A DNA stretch of 64,000 bases from Planctomycetota bacterium (GTDB lineage: Bacteria > Planctomycetota > SZUA-567 > H5-PLA8). Within the stretch, counting starts at the first letter, position 1. Each line of letters starts with the position of its first letter. The notes beneath the pieces are model-generated. The model did no database searches, was not told the DNA's origin, and saw nothing but the letters and a program-made list of their open reading frames with translations. The stretch covers positions 925,201 to 989,200 of the forward strand of contig JABTUM010000001.1 in the NCBI GenBank assembly GCA_015075375.1, in the 5' to 3' direction. Shown in pieces: positions 25,114 through 33,770 of this stretch. The translations under genes and the position numbers were made by a program.

Positions 25114-25296
25114 ACTCACTCCCTTCAGGGCGGTCCGCTTCGACCGCGCCTGATTTCCAAACCAATCGGTCTGCTGACCGACAGCCATCCGCGCATGAAG
25201 GCTTGCTTACCTTTAAGGGCGCTTAAACCCTAACCTTCACCGGGGGGCTCGGCAAGTTCCAAGCGGCCGACTTTGCACGAGTGGCGCACAGGCGCA

Positions 25297-26217
25297 TCAC
25301 CCGAACCGGCTACCCAAGCTGCCCGGGCGGAAGAGCCGATCGGCGCGGTACTGGGCAGGCGGCATCCCGAAGCGCGCCTTGAACTCCCGGCTGAAGTGGT
25401 AGGGATTGGCAAAACCCACCTGAGCGGCCACACCGGCCAAGCTCTCGTCGGCCCGCAACAGCCGGCGCGCGGCTTCATCGAGGCGCAAGCGCTTCAGGTA
25501 TTCCATCGGCGGGACGCCCAGGACGCTCAGGAATTGCCGGTGCAGGCTGGCGCGGGAAAGATGCGCCAGCTTGGCCAAGGCCGGGATATCGAGCGGTTCG
25601 GCGAGGCGGTCGCGCAGGGTCCGCAACAGCGGCGCCAGGCGCGCCGCGCCGGCCAGCACTTCGTGGGCTCCTGGACGCAGAACCGCTTGGGCGCTCAGCA
25701 GCCGCAGCAACCCGAAGCCCAGTTCCTGCCGGCGTGCCAAGGCGTGAAGCGGCAGACCGTCCGCTCCGCGCTGCGCCAACAAGCCCTCGATGCACGCGCC
25801 GGCTTCCACCGCGGCGGCGCCGGTCAGCCTTTCCGGCGGCGCCAGGAGGCTCAAGACGTCCAGGCCGCCCCAGAGCACAAAGCCGAAATGCGCGAAGCGG
25901 AAGCGCATGCTTCCCGCCGAGCGGTCGAAGCGATGAACAAAGATGAGCGGCTCGTGCGGCGGCGCGAAGATCGCCGTCCCCATCGGGCCGTCCACCGTGC
26001 GGCCTCCTACTTTCAACTCGTAGCTGCCGAGCGTGGCTTGCGTGAGGATCCCGAAGGGGACGGTCTTGGCGTGGGCCCAGCCGTCGTGCCGCGCCGATCC
26101 GGCGCCGGCTTCGAGGAAGCGCAAGCTCAACGCATCGGCCCAGCGATCGAGAGGCAAAAGGGACAAGGTGCACCTTTCTTTGAGACTTACAGATAAAGAC
26201 CTGAGATGCAGCGCCAT
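25297..26217 (-). CDS. AraC-family transcriptional regulator 3
   Basis: From the ATG at 26217 it has 306 residues; no strong ribosome site is visible. The N-terminal cupin-like part (VGGRTVDGPMGTAIFAPPHE) is followed by a C-terminal AraC domain with IPALAKLAHLSRASLHRQF and LAGVAAQVGFANPYHFSREF, ending MPPAQYRADR. It is divergent from the dehydrogenase/isomerase operon beginning at 26321, with only 103 bases between starts, so it probably controls that operon. A sugar-like inducer is inferred from the enzymes. Confidence 0.85.
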   Translation of the reverse strand: MALHLRSLSVSLKERCTLSLLPLDRWADALSLRFLEAGAGSARHDGWAHAKTVPFGILTQATLGSYELKVGGRTVDGPMGTAIFAPPHEPLIFVHRFDRSAGSMRFRFAHFGFVLWGGLDVLSLLAPPERLTGAAAVEAGACIEGLLAQRGADGLPLHALARRQELGFGLLRLLSAQAVLRPGAHEVLAGAARLAPLLRTLRDRLAEPLDIPALAKLAHLSRASLHRQFLSVLGVPPMEYLKRLRLDEAARRLLRADESLAGVAAQVGFANPYHFSREFKARFGMPPAQYRADRLFRPGSLGSRFG

Positions 26218-26320
26218 GGCCGCGAACCAGTCTTTGGAGGTAATTTTGAGGTATAGAGCGCGTTTCGGCAAGCGGTAAGGCCTCAGCGCCTTCGAGCATC
26301 TTGAGACCAGGAGATAGGTC

Positions 26321-27304
26321 ATGTCGGCAGCAACGGCGGTGGCGGGGATGCGCGTCGTGGAGTGGGTGGGCTCGGGACGCGCGCGGGTGGCGGAGCATCC
26401 GCTGCCGGTTCAAGCGCTGGGCGAGGACGAAGTCGAAGGCCCGACGCTCGTTTCGCTGGTCAGCCCCGGGACCGAGTTACAGAGCTTCCTGCGCGACGAC
26501 CCTAAGCCGCGCGGGAGCGGCTATGCGTCCGTCTTTCGCATCGCGCGGCGCGGCGCGGCGGTCACGGGACTGGCCGAGGGGCAAGCGGTCTTTGCCATGG
26601 GCCGGCACGCCTCGTTTCAGCGTTTTAAAGCCCGCGACGTGGTGGCGTTGCCGGACGGCCTCGCGCCGGAGACGGCCGTCTTCTGCCGCCTGATGGGCGT
26701 GAGTTGGACGACGCTGGTCACCACCGCCGCGCGCCCGGCCGACCGCGTGCTGGTGACGGGCCTGGGCATCGTCGGGCACCTGGCCGCGCAGAACTTCAAG
26801 GCCGCCGGGTACCGCGTCACGGCCGTTGATCCCGTGGCCTGGCGGCGCGAACGGGCTCAGCGCGCCGGGATCGCGGACGTGCTGGCGCAGGCGCCTGCTC
26901 CCGAGCCCGATGGAACCTTCGCGCTGGCCGTGGAGTGCTCCGGGCACGAAGACGCGGTGCTGAGCGCTTGCCGCGCCGTGCGCAAGGGCGGAGAGGTGGT
27001 GCTGGTGGGCGTGCCGTGGCAGCGCCGCAGCGAAGCGAGCGCGCACGCGCTGCTGGATCTTGTCTTTCACCGCTACGTCCGCCTGCGCAGCGGCTGGGAA
27101 TGGGAGTTGCCGCACCATCCGCAAGCCTTCGGCCGGGGGAGCATCTTCGATTCGTTCCGCGGCGCGCTGCACTGGCTGCACGAGGGCCGCGTGCAGGTCG
27201 CCGGCCTGAGCCGCACCTTCGCGCCCGAGCAGGCGCAAGAAGCGCTGAGCGGTTTGGCGGGCCGCGACGCCGAGCATCTCACGGCGCTTTTCGAGTGGCG
27301 CTGA
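26321..27304 (+). CDS. Medium-chain (alcohol dehydrogenase-like) oxidoreductase
   Basis: The ATG at 26321 gives 327 residues. The Rossmann motif is VLVTGLGIVGHLAAQNF, with an acidic strand end in VTAVDP. The N-terminal domain has VSLVSPGTELQSF, the S-x-GTE variant in which the usual catalytic-zinc Cys is replaced, and no structural-zinc cysteine cluster is visible, so it is probably a zinc-independent member acting on polyols or sugars. It is the first gene of a two-gene operon with a sugar isomerase-like protein 86 bases downstream and is divergent from AraC regulator 3. Confidence 0.8.
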   Translation: MSAATAVAGMRVVEWVGSGRARVAEHPLPVQALGEDEVEGPTLVSLVSPGTELQSFLRDDPKPRGSGYASVFRIARRGAAVTGLAEGQAVFAMGRHASFQRFKARDVVALPDGLAPETAVFCRLMGVSWTTLVTTAARPADRVLVTGLGIVGHLAAQNFKAAGYRVTAVDPVAWRRERAQRAGIADVLAQAPAPEPDGTFALAVECSGHEDAVLSACRAVRKGGEVVLVGVPWQRRSEASAHALLDLVFHRYVRLRSGWEWELPHHPQAFGRGSIFDSFRGALHWLHEGRVQVAGLSRTFAPEQAQEALSGLAGRDAEHLTALFEWR

Positions 27305-27390
27305 CCCGCGTGCGCCCGAGGCCTTCGGCGCACCGGCGCAAGACCGATCCAGCCGAACGGAGAGGACTTTACCTTTAAGGAGCGGACGTC

Positions 27391-28197
27391 ATGGACACGC
27401 AAGGCGTACATCCGGCCATCGGCATCTCGTCGTGGTCGTTCCACAAAATGCTCTTCGCGAAACAGATGGACCTGTTCCAGGTCTTCGCGGCCGTACGCGG
27501 GCTGGGCGTGCGTAAAGTGGAACTGAACAACCACTTTTTCGCCAGCCAGGAGGAAGCGTACGTCCGTGCGTTAAAGGAAGCCGCCGATCGTTTCGGCGTG
27601 CGCGTGGTCAACTTGGCCATCGACGACAAGGGCTTCGATCTCTCGTCGCCCGACGAAGCGCAGCGGAAGGAAGCGGTCGCGCGGACGGTGCGCTGGATCG
27701 AAACGGCGGCGCGGCTGGATTGCCCGTACGTGCGCAACAATTCCGGCGGGCAGGACGCGGCGGCGTGCGCGAAGAGCTTCGCCGAACTGGCCGCCGAAGC
27801 GCGCGAGCGCGGCCGGCGCATCGCCATCGAGGCGCACGGCGGATTCTCCAGCGACGCCGCGCAACTGCTCCCGATCCTCGCCGCCGTCCGCGAGCGCGAG
27901 CCGCAGGGCGTGGCGCTGATCCCCGACTTCGGAAACGTGCGGATCACGCCCGAGCGCGACCGCTACGCGCAGATCGAGGCCATGGCCCCGTTCGCGGCGC
28001 TGTGCCATCCGAAGATGCACGACTTCGATGCGTTCGGCGAACAGCCCGAATGGGATACGCAGCGGCTGGTCTCGATCGTCGCGCGCGCGGGGTTCCGCGG
28101 CCCGTGGATCGTGGAATTCGAAGGGCAGGAAGAAGCGTTCGAGGGCCTGCGCAAGAGCCTCGTGCTGCTTTCGCGCTGCTTGAGAAAAGCCGCGTAG
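27391..28197 (+). CDS. Sugar phosphate isomerase/epimerase-like TIM-barrel protein
   Basis: The 268-residue protein starts at ATG with AAGGAG ten bases upstream. It belongs to the xylose-isomerase-like (AP endonuclease 2) fold: GISSWSFHKMLF at the first strand, then metal-site residues in RIAIEAHGGF (Glu), ALIPDFGNVR (Asp), LCHPKMHDFDAF (His) and WIVEFEGQEE (Glu). The family interconverts keto- and aldo-sugars or epimerises them. With the upstream dehydrogenase it looks like a short catabolic route for a sugar or cyclitol under AraC control. Confidence 0.82.
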   Translation: MDTQGVHPAIGISSWSFHKMLFAKQMDLFQVFAAVRGLGVRKVELNNHFFASQEEAYVRALKEAADRFGVRVVNLAIDDKGFDLSSPDEAQRKEAVARTVRWIETAARLDCPYVRNNSGGQDAAACAKSFAELAAEARERGRRIAIEAHGGFSSDAAQLLPILAAVREREPQGVALIPDFGNVRITPERDRYAQIEAMAPFAALCHPKMHDFDAFGEQPEWDTQRLVSIVARAGFRGPWIVEFEGQEEAFEGLRKSLVLLSRCLRKAA

Positions 28198-28203
28198 AAG
28201 GCG

Positions 28204-29217
28204 CTACCAGCCCTGCTTGGGCGCGGTCTTGAGTTCGAAGACCCAGCGGATCAGCCGCTGGATGAACTCCTTGATGCCCTGGTTCGTCGCGGCGCTGAGC
28301 GAGAGCACTTCGCAGTCCAGCTCTTTGCGCAGGCGCTCCAGGTTCTCGTCGGCGCCGGGCAGGTCGAGCTTGCTGGCGACGATCAGGCGCGGGCGCTCGG
28401 CCAGCACCGGCGAATAGAGCTTCAACTCGTTCTCGATCAGCCTGAAGTTCGCGAGGGGATCGCTCCCGTCGAGCGGCGCGGCGTCGACGAGGTGTACGAG
28501 CAGGCTGGTCCGCTCGACGTGGCGCAGGAACTCATCGCCCAATCCCGCGCCCGCATGCGCGCCTTCGATCAAGCCCGGCAAGTCGGCGACGACCACCTGG
28601 CGGTACTGCCCGCTGTCGACGATCCCAAGCTGCGGCTCCTTGGTCGTGAACGGATAAGGCGCGATCTTGGGATGCGCGGAGCTGATGCGCGAAAGCAGCG
28701 TCGATTTGCCGGCGTTGGGCAGTCCGATCAGCCCCACGTCGGCGATCAGCTTCAGTTCGAGATGCAGATCGCGCTCTTCGCCCTCGGTCCCGGTCTCGTG
28801 CTCGAGCGGGGTCTGGTGCGTGGAGGTCGCGAAATGCTGGTTGCCGCGCCCGCCTTTGCCGCCCCGGGCGACGACGAATTCCTGCCCGGCCTCGGTGAGA
28901 TCGCAGAGCAGTTCGGCAGTGGGCTTGTCTTTGACGAGGGTGCCCAAGGGCACCTTGACGATCGTATCCTTGCCGGACTTGCCGGAGCAGTTCTTGTTCG
29001 AGCCCGGCTGCCCGACCTCGGCCACAATGCGCCGCAGCCGGTACAACCCCAGCAGGGTATCGGTGTGCGGATCGGCTCGGAAGATGATGCTCCCGCCGCG
29101 CCCGCCGTCGCCTCCGGCCGGGCCGCCCCAAGGCCGGAATTTTTCCCGCAGGAACGCGGTGCATCCGTCCCCGCCCTTGCCTGCTTTTACATGGATGTCC
29201 GCTTCGTCGATGAACAT
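28204..29217 (-). CDS. obg: Obg/CgtA ribosome-assembly GTPase
   Basis: The ATG at 29217 gives 337 residues starting MFIDEADIHVKAGKGGDG, the canonical glycine-rich Obg fold. The G domain shows G1 GLPNAGKSTLLSRIS, G2/switch I APYPFTTKEPQLGIV, G3 DLPGLIEGAHAGAGLG and G4 ASKLD (instead of NKxD). The protein ends soon after the G domain, so the variable C-terminal OCT domain of longer Obg proteins is missing. It binds GDP/GTP and assists 50S subunit maturation. It is convergent with the sugar isomerase gene, with only six bases between. Confidence 0.95.
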   Translation of the reverse strand: MFIDEADIHVKAGKGGDGCTAFLREKFRPWGGPAGGDGGRGGSIIFRADPHTDTLLGLYRLRRIVAEVGQPGSNKNCSGKSGKDTIVKVPLGTLVKDKPTAELLCDLTEAGQEFVVARGGKGGRGNQHFATSTHQTPLEHETGTEGEERDLHLELKLIADVGLIGLPNAGKSTLLSRISSAHPKIAPYPFTTKEPQLGIVDSGQYRQVVVADLPGLIEGAHAGAGLGDEFLRHVERTSLLVHLVDAAPLDGSDPLANFRLIENELKLYSPVLAERPRLIVASKLDLPGADENLERLRKELDCEVLSLSAATNQGIKEFIQRLIRWVFELKTAPKQGW

Positions 29218-29554
29218 GATTCGGGCCAGTGTGCGCGGAGGCGCTCCGCTTTGCAACGCCATCGTTGCAGGTTGTTGATTGGGCAGGGTTAAGGTGTCTC
29301 GAAATGCGATGCCGCAAGCGTTCCGATTTGCGTCAGGTCTATGCTAACTTCTTTAAAATAAGGCCTTCGTTAAGGGAAATTACTTACACGCAAGTTCGGT
29401 ATGCGAAATGCTAAATTACTAGCTGCTGATTTTTGAGCAATGCATCCGGGAGGTAGTGGAATAAGAGGGCTTTGAGGGCTATGATTTTCAAACCCCGTGT
29501 AAAGGGTTGATTTTTATTGGACGATGGGTAGGTGTATTAGGTAAATCGAGCTAC
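29218..29554. other. Divergent noncoding region between obg and the thiamine gene
   Basis: These 337 bases are AT-rich in the middle. No TPP riboswitch core was found (the CTGAGA box and its partner are absent). A TTG at 29507 is an alternative upstream start for the thiamine gene. No tRNA-like cloverleaf is visible. Confidence 0.45.
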
Positions 29555-30607
29555 GTGAGCGACCAACGGCTTTTACGTCTGCTGGATGCCAATGCGAATC
29601 GAGCGCGGGAAGGGCTCAGGACCGCGGAGGATTTCGTACGTTTCGTGTGCGGGGAAGGGCGCGGTTTCGAGCGCCTGAAGGGTCTTCGACATCGCCTGAC
29701 TGGGATTATGACGCGGACGTGGGGCGATGAACTATTAAGCGGAGCGCGGCGAGTTCAAGCGGATCATGGGCATCCGGACGTGTCGACGGCGGCGGCGCCG
29801 CGGTCGGACGCGACGGGAGCCGCCGTGGCGCGGCGGGGCCTGAAACGGGCTCAGGAAGCCGTCCGGGTGCTTGAGGAATTCGCGCGGGCGGGGCAGCCGG
29901 AGGCCAGCGAGGCGCTGGCGCAGGTGCGCTTCGAGTTGTACGCGGCGGAGCAGTGGCTGGACCACGGCGCCGGGCGCGCGGCGATCTTGCAAGGCGCGCG
30001 GCTGTACGTGCTTCTGGCCGAAGCCGATTGTCCGCTGGGGCTGGAGGCGACGGCGCAGGCGGTGCTGGAAGGCGGCGCTCGGATCGTGCAGGTGCGGGAG
30101 AAGGCGCTGGAGGGCGCGGCGCTGCTGGAACGCGTGAAGCGCGTGAAGGCGTTGTGCGCGCAGCACGAGGCGCTGTGCGTGGTGAACGACCGGACCGACG
30201 TGGCGCTGGCGGCCGAAGCGGACGGCGTGCACCTGGGTCAGCGGGATCTTGAGCCGCGGGACGCGCGGCGGCTGGCGGGCGAAGGGCTGGTGATCGGACG
30301 CTCGACACATTCGGCGGCGCAGGCGCGGCGGGCGGTGGACGAAGAAGGCGCCGATTACGTGGGCATCGGCGCGCTGTATCCGACGGGGACGAAGCAGGCC
30401 ATCGAATTGATCGGGCCGGCGGGCGCTCGGGCGGTGGCGGAGTTGGATTTGAAGGCGCCGGTCTTCGCGATCGGAGGGATTACGGTCGAACGCATCCACG
30501 AAGTGCGCGCGGCCGGGTTGACGCGGATAGCCGTTTCGAAGGCCGTGTGTGCGGCCCGCGATCCGGCTCGAGCCGCCAAAGAGTTGCTGGAACGGTTGTT
30601 AAACTAA
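29555..30607 (+). CDS. thiE: ThiD2-ThiE fusion: HMP-phosphate kinase domain plus thiamine-phosphate synthase
   Basis: A GTG at 29555 gives 350 residues; a TTG at 29507 would add 16. Residues 1-135 resemble the ThiD2 domain (LLDANANRAREGLRTAEDF, then ARRGLKRAQEAVRVLEEFAR), known from other bacteria as a small HMP-phosphate kinase fused to ThiE. Residues about 145-345 are a complete ThiE TIM barrel: RIVQVREK, CVVNDRTDVALAAEADGVHL, GRSTHS, YVGIGALYPTGTK and FAIGGIT bind pyrophosphate and thiazole phosphate. Together they would phosphorylate HMP-P and join it to the thiazole. Confidence 0.88.
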   Translation: MSDQRLLRLLDANANRAREGLRTAEDFVRFVCGEGRGFERLKGLRHRLTGIMTRTWGDELLSGARRVQADHGHPDVSTAAAPRSDATGAAVARRGLKRAQEAVRVLEEFARAGQPEASEALAQVRFELYAAEQWLDHGAGRAAILQGARLYVLLAEADCPLGLEATAQAVLEGGARIVQVREKALEGAALLERVKRVKALCAQHEALCVVNDRTDVALAAEADGVHLGQRDLEPRDARRLAGEGLVIGRSTHSAAQARRAVDEEGADYVGIGALYPTGTKQAIELIGPAGARAVAELDLKAPVFAIGGITVERIHEVRAAGLTRIAVSKAVCAARDPARAAKELLERLLN

Positions 30608-30676
30608 CTTGACGGCCGCACCTGGGACGTGCCGCTTCGAGGACATCTTGGAACAGGAAAAGGAGACCACACCGCG

Positions 30677-31465
30677 ATGAGCTACCCTAGCGCTTCTATC
30701 GCTCGTTCGTTCCCCCAGCGTATCGGGATTTTCGTGGACGTGCAGAACATGTTTTACTCCGCCAAGCTGCTGCATCAGAGCAAGGTGGATTACGGCCGGC
30801 TGCTGCGCGAGATCACCGGCACGCGCCATCTGATCCGCGCGATCGCGTACATCGTTCAGAAGCCCGACGTGAACCAGTCCGGCTTCCACGAGGCGCTTTC
30901 GCGGTTCGGGTACGAACTGAAGATCAAGGAACTGAAGATCCGCCCCGATCCGGACGGCCGCGGCGGCACGGTGGCCAAGGGTTCGTGGGACGTGGGCATG
31001 ACGATCGACGTGCTCAACATGTCGAACAAGCTGGATACGGTGATTCTGGTCACCGGCGACGGCGATTACGTGCCGTTGATCGACGCGCTGAAGGCGCAGG
31101 GCTGCCGCGTCGAGGTCGTCAGCTTCGAGCGTTCCACGGCGAACGAACTGGTCCGCGCGGCGGATCAGTACATTCCGATTCAGGAGTCGTGGATCTTCAA
31201 GGAGAAGAAGTTCGTCGAGCAGACGCCGACGGCGGAAGGAAGTCTGCCGAAGGGGCTGCTGGGTTCGACGGCCGCGGGCCAGACGGTGTACGAGGGCCTG
31301 CCGAAGGACGAAGACCTGGACGCGGAGTCGGCGCAGTTGGAAGCCGCCGAGGAAGCCGCGGACTACGGCGACGAGGACGAAGACGATCTGCCGGGCGAGC
31401 CCGAGCGGACCACGACGAAGCGCGCGAAGCGCCGCAGCCGCCCCGACCTGGGGATTTTGGCCTGA
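30677..31465 (+). CDS. NYN-domain (LabA/DUF88) putative nuclease
   Basis: The ATG at 30677 with AAAAGGAG upstream gives 262 residues. Residues about 14-170 form a PIN-like NYN domain: RIGIFVDVQNMFYSA holds the first acidic residue, KGSWDVGMTIDVLN the second and VILVTGDGDYVPLIDAL the DGD pair. NYN proteins are metal-dependent RNases or RNA-binding proteins. The C-terminal 80 residues are disordered, with an acidic run then a basic KRAKRRSR. An intrinsic terminator follows 38 bases after the stop. Confidence 0.85.
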   Translation: MSYPSASIARSFPQRIGIFVDVQNMFYSAKLLHQSKVDYGRLLREITGTRHLIRAIAYIVQKPDVNQSGFHEALSRFGYELKIKELKIRPDPDGRGGTVAKGSWDVGMTIDVLNMSNKLDTVILVTGDGDYVPLIDALKAQGCRVEVVSFERSTANELVRAADQYIPIQESWIFKEKKFVEQTPTAEGSLPKGLLGSTAAGQTVYEGLPKDEDLDAESAQLEAAEEAADYGDEDEDDLPGEPERTTTKRAKRRSRPDLGILA

Positions 31466-31503
31466 AGCCGCCGCCGGTTACTACAAAGCGTAAGCAGGAT
31501 CGA

Positions 31504-31536
31504 AACGCCCCGCTCGCCAGAGCGGGGCGTTTTTTT
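31504..31536 (+). terminator. Intrinsic terminator after the NYN gene
   Basis: AACGCCCCGCTC (31504-31515) pairs with GAGCGGGGCGTT (31520-31531) around a GCCA loop, followed by a run of T to 31536. A textbook Rho-independent terminator. Confidence 0.93.
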
Positions 31537-31654
31537 GTTCGGCCGGATGGCAGTCGGCAAGCCGTCGGCGGCGCAGGCCCAGAACGCGTTCCACGCGCGG
31601 GCGGATATCACAGCGGTTGAGCGCGGGCGGTGGAGGCCATAACAAAAACGCAAA

Positions 31655-31670
31655 TGTTCCACGTGGAACA
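31655..31670. other. parS-like centromere site
   Basis: TGTTCCACGTGGAACA is a perfect 16-base palindrome, extending to AATGTTCCACGTGGAACATT at 31653-31672. It matches the bacterial parS consensus (TGTTNCACGTGAAACA) bound by ParB/Spo0J at all but one position and is its symmetrised form. It lies in noncoding DNA just after a terminator. ParB and parA genes are not in the window. If functional, this marks an origin-proximal region. Confidence 0.7.
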
Positions 31671-32344
31671 TTCACGATGCGAAGCGAGGTGCTCTTGTGC
31701 GGCAACTTTTCGAACGAGCTTTAAGGACTTATACGCGCGAAAACGCGGTCTATACCACCTCGCGCACGTCGAGCAAAAATTCGATCCTGCCATAAAACCG
31801 CTATAAATCGCTGCTGCAAAGCGTATATTTGCACGCAGGTGCTTAGCGCCTGGGCGGCTATGCCCGAGGGGCTGAACGGGTGCAGGCGGTTTTGAAGCCC
31901 AAAAAGCGCGGCCTTCCGTGGCCTTCGGCGCTCGGCGGCGGCGGGCGGTTACGCGTGTGGGTAGGTGGGTGCGGTTGTTTGGGGTTTTCCTGTTTCGGCG
32001 CGCGGGGCGAGTGCCTAGCATGCGTGCGATGGGCCGTGGTGGACGTGGGCGTATGCCGTGAGGTTTTGCGCGCGCTGGTGACGTGAAGCCCTAGCCTTCG
32101 CCAAGGCTTCGGCTTAGCAAGCCGGAGGGGCGGCAGAACGGAACGGATTCCGGTTCATGGCCAGATTGCGGCTGGGTAGCGGGCGGCGTTCGGCGGGTGC
32201 TGTTCACGGCTGGATCCGGTCGCTTACGCATTGGGTAGGTTGGGCGGCGGGCGGTGTTGTTCTGTCGCCCCGCTGGGGCTTACGCGCTTCGCGCCGCTTC
32301 GTCCCACGGCTTACGCCGTGGGCTAAATTCTGTCGCCCCTCTGG

Positions 32345-32435
32345 GGCGAACGACAAACGGCAAACGGCGAATCGCAAACAGCGAACGGCGAGCGGCGAAC
32401 GGCGAACGGCAAATGGCAAACGGCGAACGGTGACG
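32345..32435. repeat. Degenerate heptad array, GGCRAAC type
   Basis: Thirteen consecutive seven-base units read GGCGAAC, GACAAAC, GGCAAAC, GGCGAAT, CGCAAAC, AGCGAAC, GGCGAGC and so on. Every unit varies at one or two positions while the period stays at seven. Related heptads occur at 41663, 46160 and, in an AT-rich form, 58496. Confidence 0.8.
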
Positions 32436-32440
32436 GGCCA

Positions 32441-32550
32441 CAACCCTTTCGGGGTTGGACGGCGGTGGGGGTCGTGGTCCCAGGGTAGCGCCTGCGGCGC
32501 TTGCTCTGGGCTTTGGTGCTCAACCTCTTCGAGGTTGGACGGCGACGGAG
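32441..32550. repeat. Composite palindromic repeat, copy A
   Basis: Three hairpins in series: CAACCC-TTTC-GGGGTTGG; CCCAGGGTAGCGCC and its partner around GCTCTGGG; CAACCTC-TTC-GAGGTTGG. Copies B (36172) and C (36464) share the order and the linker GGCTTTGGTGCT. It lies left of the Rhs island, with B and C on the right. Confidence 0.75.
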
Positions 32551-32581
32551 GCCACGTTTACTTGGTTGTGCCTGCGGCGCA

Positions 32582-32758
32582 GTTGGTCCACATAAGCCGC
32601 AGGCTTGTGTGGGTGCCGCGGGCACAGGAGGCTGGAGGCGGCTGCACTTTCAGGATAAGTTCCCGGCAGGATTCGCAGGCGTACGTTTGACGCCTTCGGT
32701 TGCGCCTCTTGTTTGCAAGCTCACCCACGGAAAGCGGAGATCTGTGTGGGCCGCCCGT
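32582..32758. repeat. Dispersed repeat E, copy 4 (internally deleted)
   Basis: The left hairpin (AAGCCGCAGGCTTGTGTGGG) and the GCACAGGAGGCTGGAGGCGG segment match E1-E3. About 75 bases of the middle are replaced by a short unrelated piece (CGTACGTTTGACGCC), and the right hairpin is degraded. It is older than the three copies in the cassette array. Confidence 0.75.
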
Positions 32759-32897
32759 CCTTCTTCCGAGGGAGAAGGAGGCACGGAGTTTAATCTTAAT
32801 TCGCCCTTTCAGGGCTTTGGGTACGGAGTGGGGCGTTTGTCCAGGGGCGTTGCCCCTGGCTACATTAAGAGCGCCTTTCAGGCGCGAGGGCTTCGCC

Positions 32898-33010
32898 GCG
32901 GGTGGCACCTACAGGGCCGGTCGCACAGGCAGCCCATTCAACCGCTTATGCACGCGTCGCCCCTTCTGGATTTGGTGCCACGGGATGCGGTCGTGGGCCA
33001 CCCGTGCCCT
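32898..33010. repeat. Dispersed repeat R, copy 4 (long form)
   Basis: ACAGGCAGCCCATTCAACCG, CACGCGTCGCCCCTTCTGGA and TTTGGTGCCACGGGATGCGG match the long R copy at 5182. It stands 200 bases from the immunity-like gene of the Rhs island. Confidence 0.7.
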
Positions 33011-33209
33011 GCGGCGTCACGCCCGCGCTTTGCATCGGTCCTTCGGCTGCTTTCCCCAAGATCGGCGCACGGCACTGGCAGCCTTCGGCTGCGCAGTGGC
33101 ACCAAGTCGAAAGATGCCACGCGTTCAACTATGCTTTTCTCGTTAGCCACCACCACCAGCCGACCGTGACGGATCTAACCTATTTTTCAAATGTGCTAAA
33201 AAAAGGACG

Positions 33210-33755
33210 CTATCGAGCCTCCTGCCCATCGCTGCAGATTTCAATCTTTATTACTAGTGATTCAAAATCTGGTGAAGGTGCCAAGCCATGGCTACAGTGA
33301 TATATTCGTCGCCACTTTCCCAACTCCTCAACCCAAAACCCAGCATTTCCAGTCCACTTCTCTTCCCCCACCGATCCATTGGGCCAATTACGTTTATACA
33401 CATTCCAAAACTTCAAACTTCCTTCGCTACTAAAGAACGGATAACTTACTTTATCTTCATAACGCTCATCAAACCAAGTACGCAATATAGGAATCTTTTC
33501 ACCGGCCTTTAAACCGAGCCACCCATCAACAGCTTTTAGGTCAAATCCCTGGGTTACTTTTGGATTTGCCGATATAAAAGTAGCTGTAACAACTCCTTCT
33601 TGAGGTACGCGAATTTGATCTGATGTCTTAACCTTAATACCATTCCAGAGTAAATACTTAGGCCTTCTTTCCTTATTTGGAAATTGTCGCGCCAAATCAA
33701 CCATTGCCGCCTGTATATCAAGGCCGCTCTTTGCATAATCTATTGTCTTTTTCAC
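33210..33755 (-). CDS. Probable immunity protein for the adjacent Rhs toxin
   Basis: The 181-residue protein starts at GTG, 15 bases after the toxin stop, with GAAAGAG nearby. It is a soluble alpha/beta protein with many aromatic residues (LKFWNVYKRNWPNGSVG, FWVEELGKWRRIYHC) and no recognised family. The AT-rich composition resembles the toxin tip. In polymorphic toxin loci the gene directly after the toxin normally encodes the cognate inhibitor, so this assignment rests on position, size and composition. Confidence 0.6.
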   Translation of the reverse strand: MKKTIDYAKSGLDIQAAMVDLARQFPNKERRPKYLLWNGIKVKTSDQIRVPQEGVVTATFISANPKVTQGFDLKAVDGWLGLKAGEKIPILRTWFDERYEDKVSYPFFSSEGSLKFWNVYKRNWPNGSVGEEKWTGNAGFWVEELGKWRRIYHCSHGLAPSPDFESLVIKIEICSDGQEAR

Positions 33756-33770
33756 TCTATTACACTCTTT

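Larger units (their letters stand above)
31537..33209. other. Long repeat-rich noncoding region left of the Rhs island
   Basis: Nearly 1.7 kb without a convincing gene. It contains the parS-like site, a degenerate heptad array, composite palindrome A, repeat E4, repeat R4 and shorter palindromes (for example GGGGCGTTGCCCCTGG near 32846). GC-rich open frames through these elements are not conserved between repeat copies. Confidence 0.65.

Noticed and set aside
29218..29554. TPP riboswitch before the thiamine gene
   Set aside because: Neither the CTGAGA box nor the matching downstream conserved segment is present.
32501..33169. 222-residue frame within the repeat region left of the Rhs island
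   Set aside because: It covers repeats E4 and R4, whose other copies do not preserve the frame.
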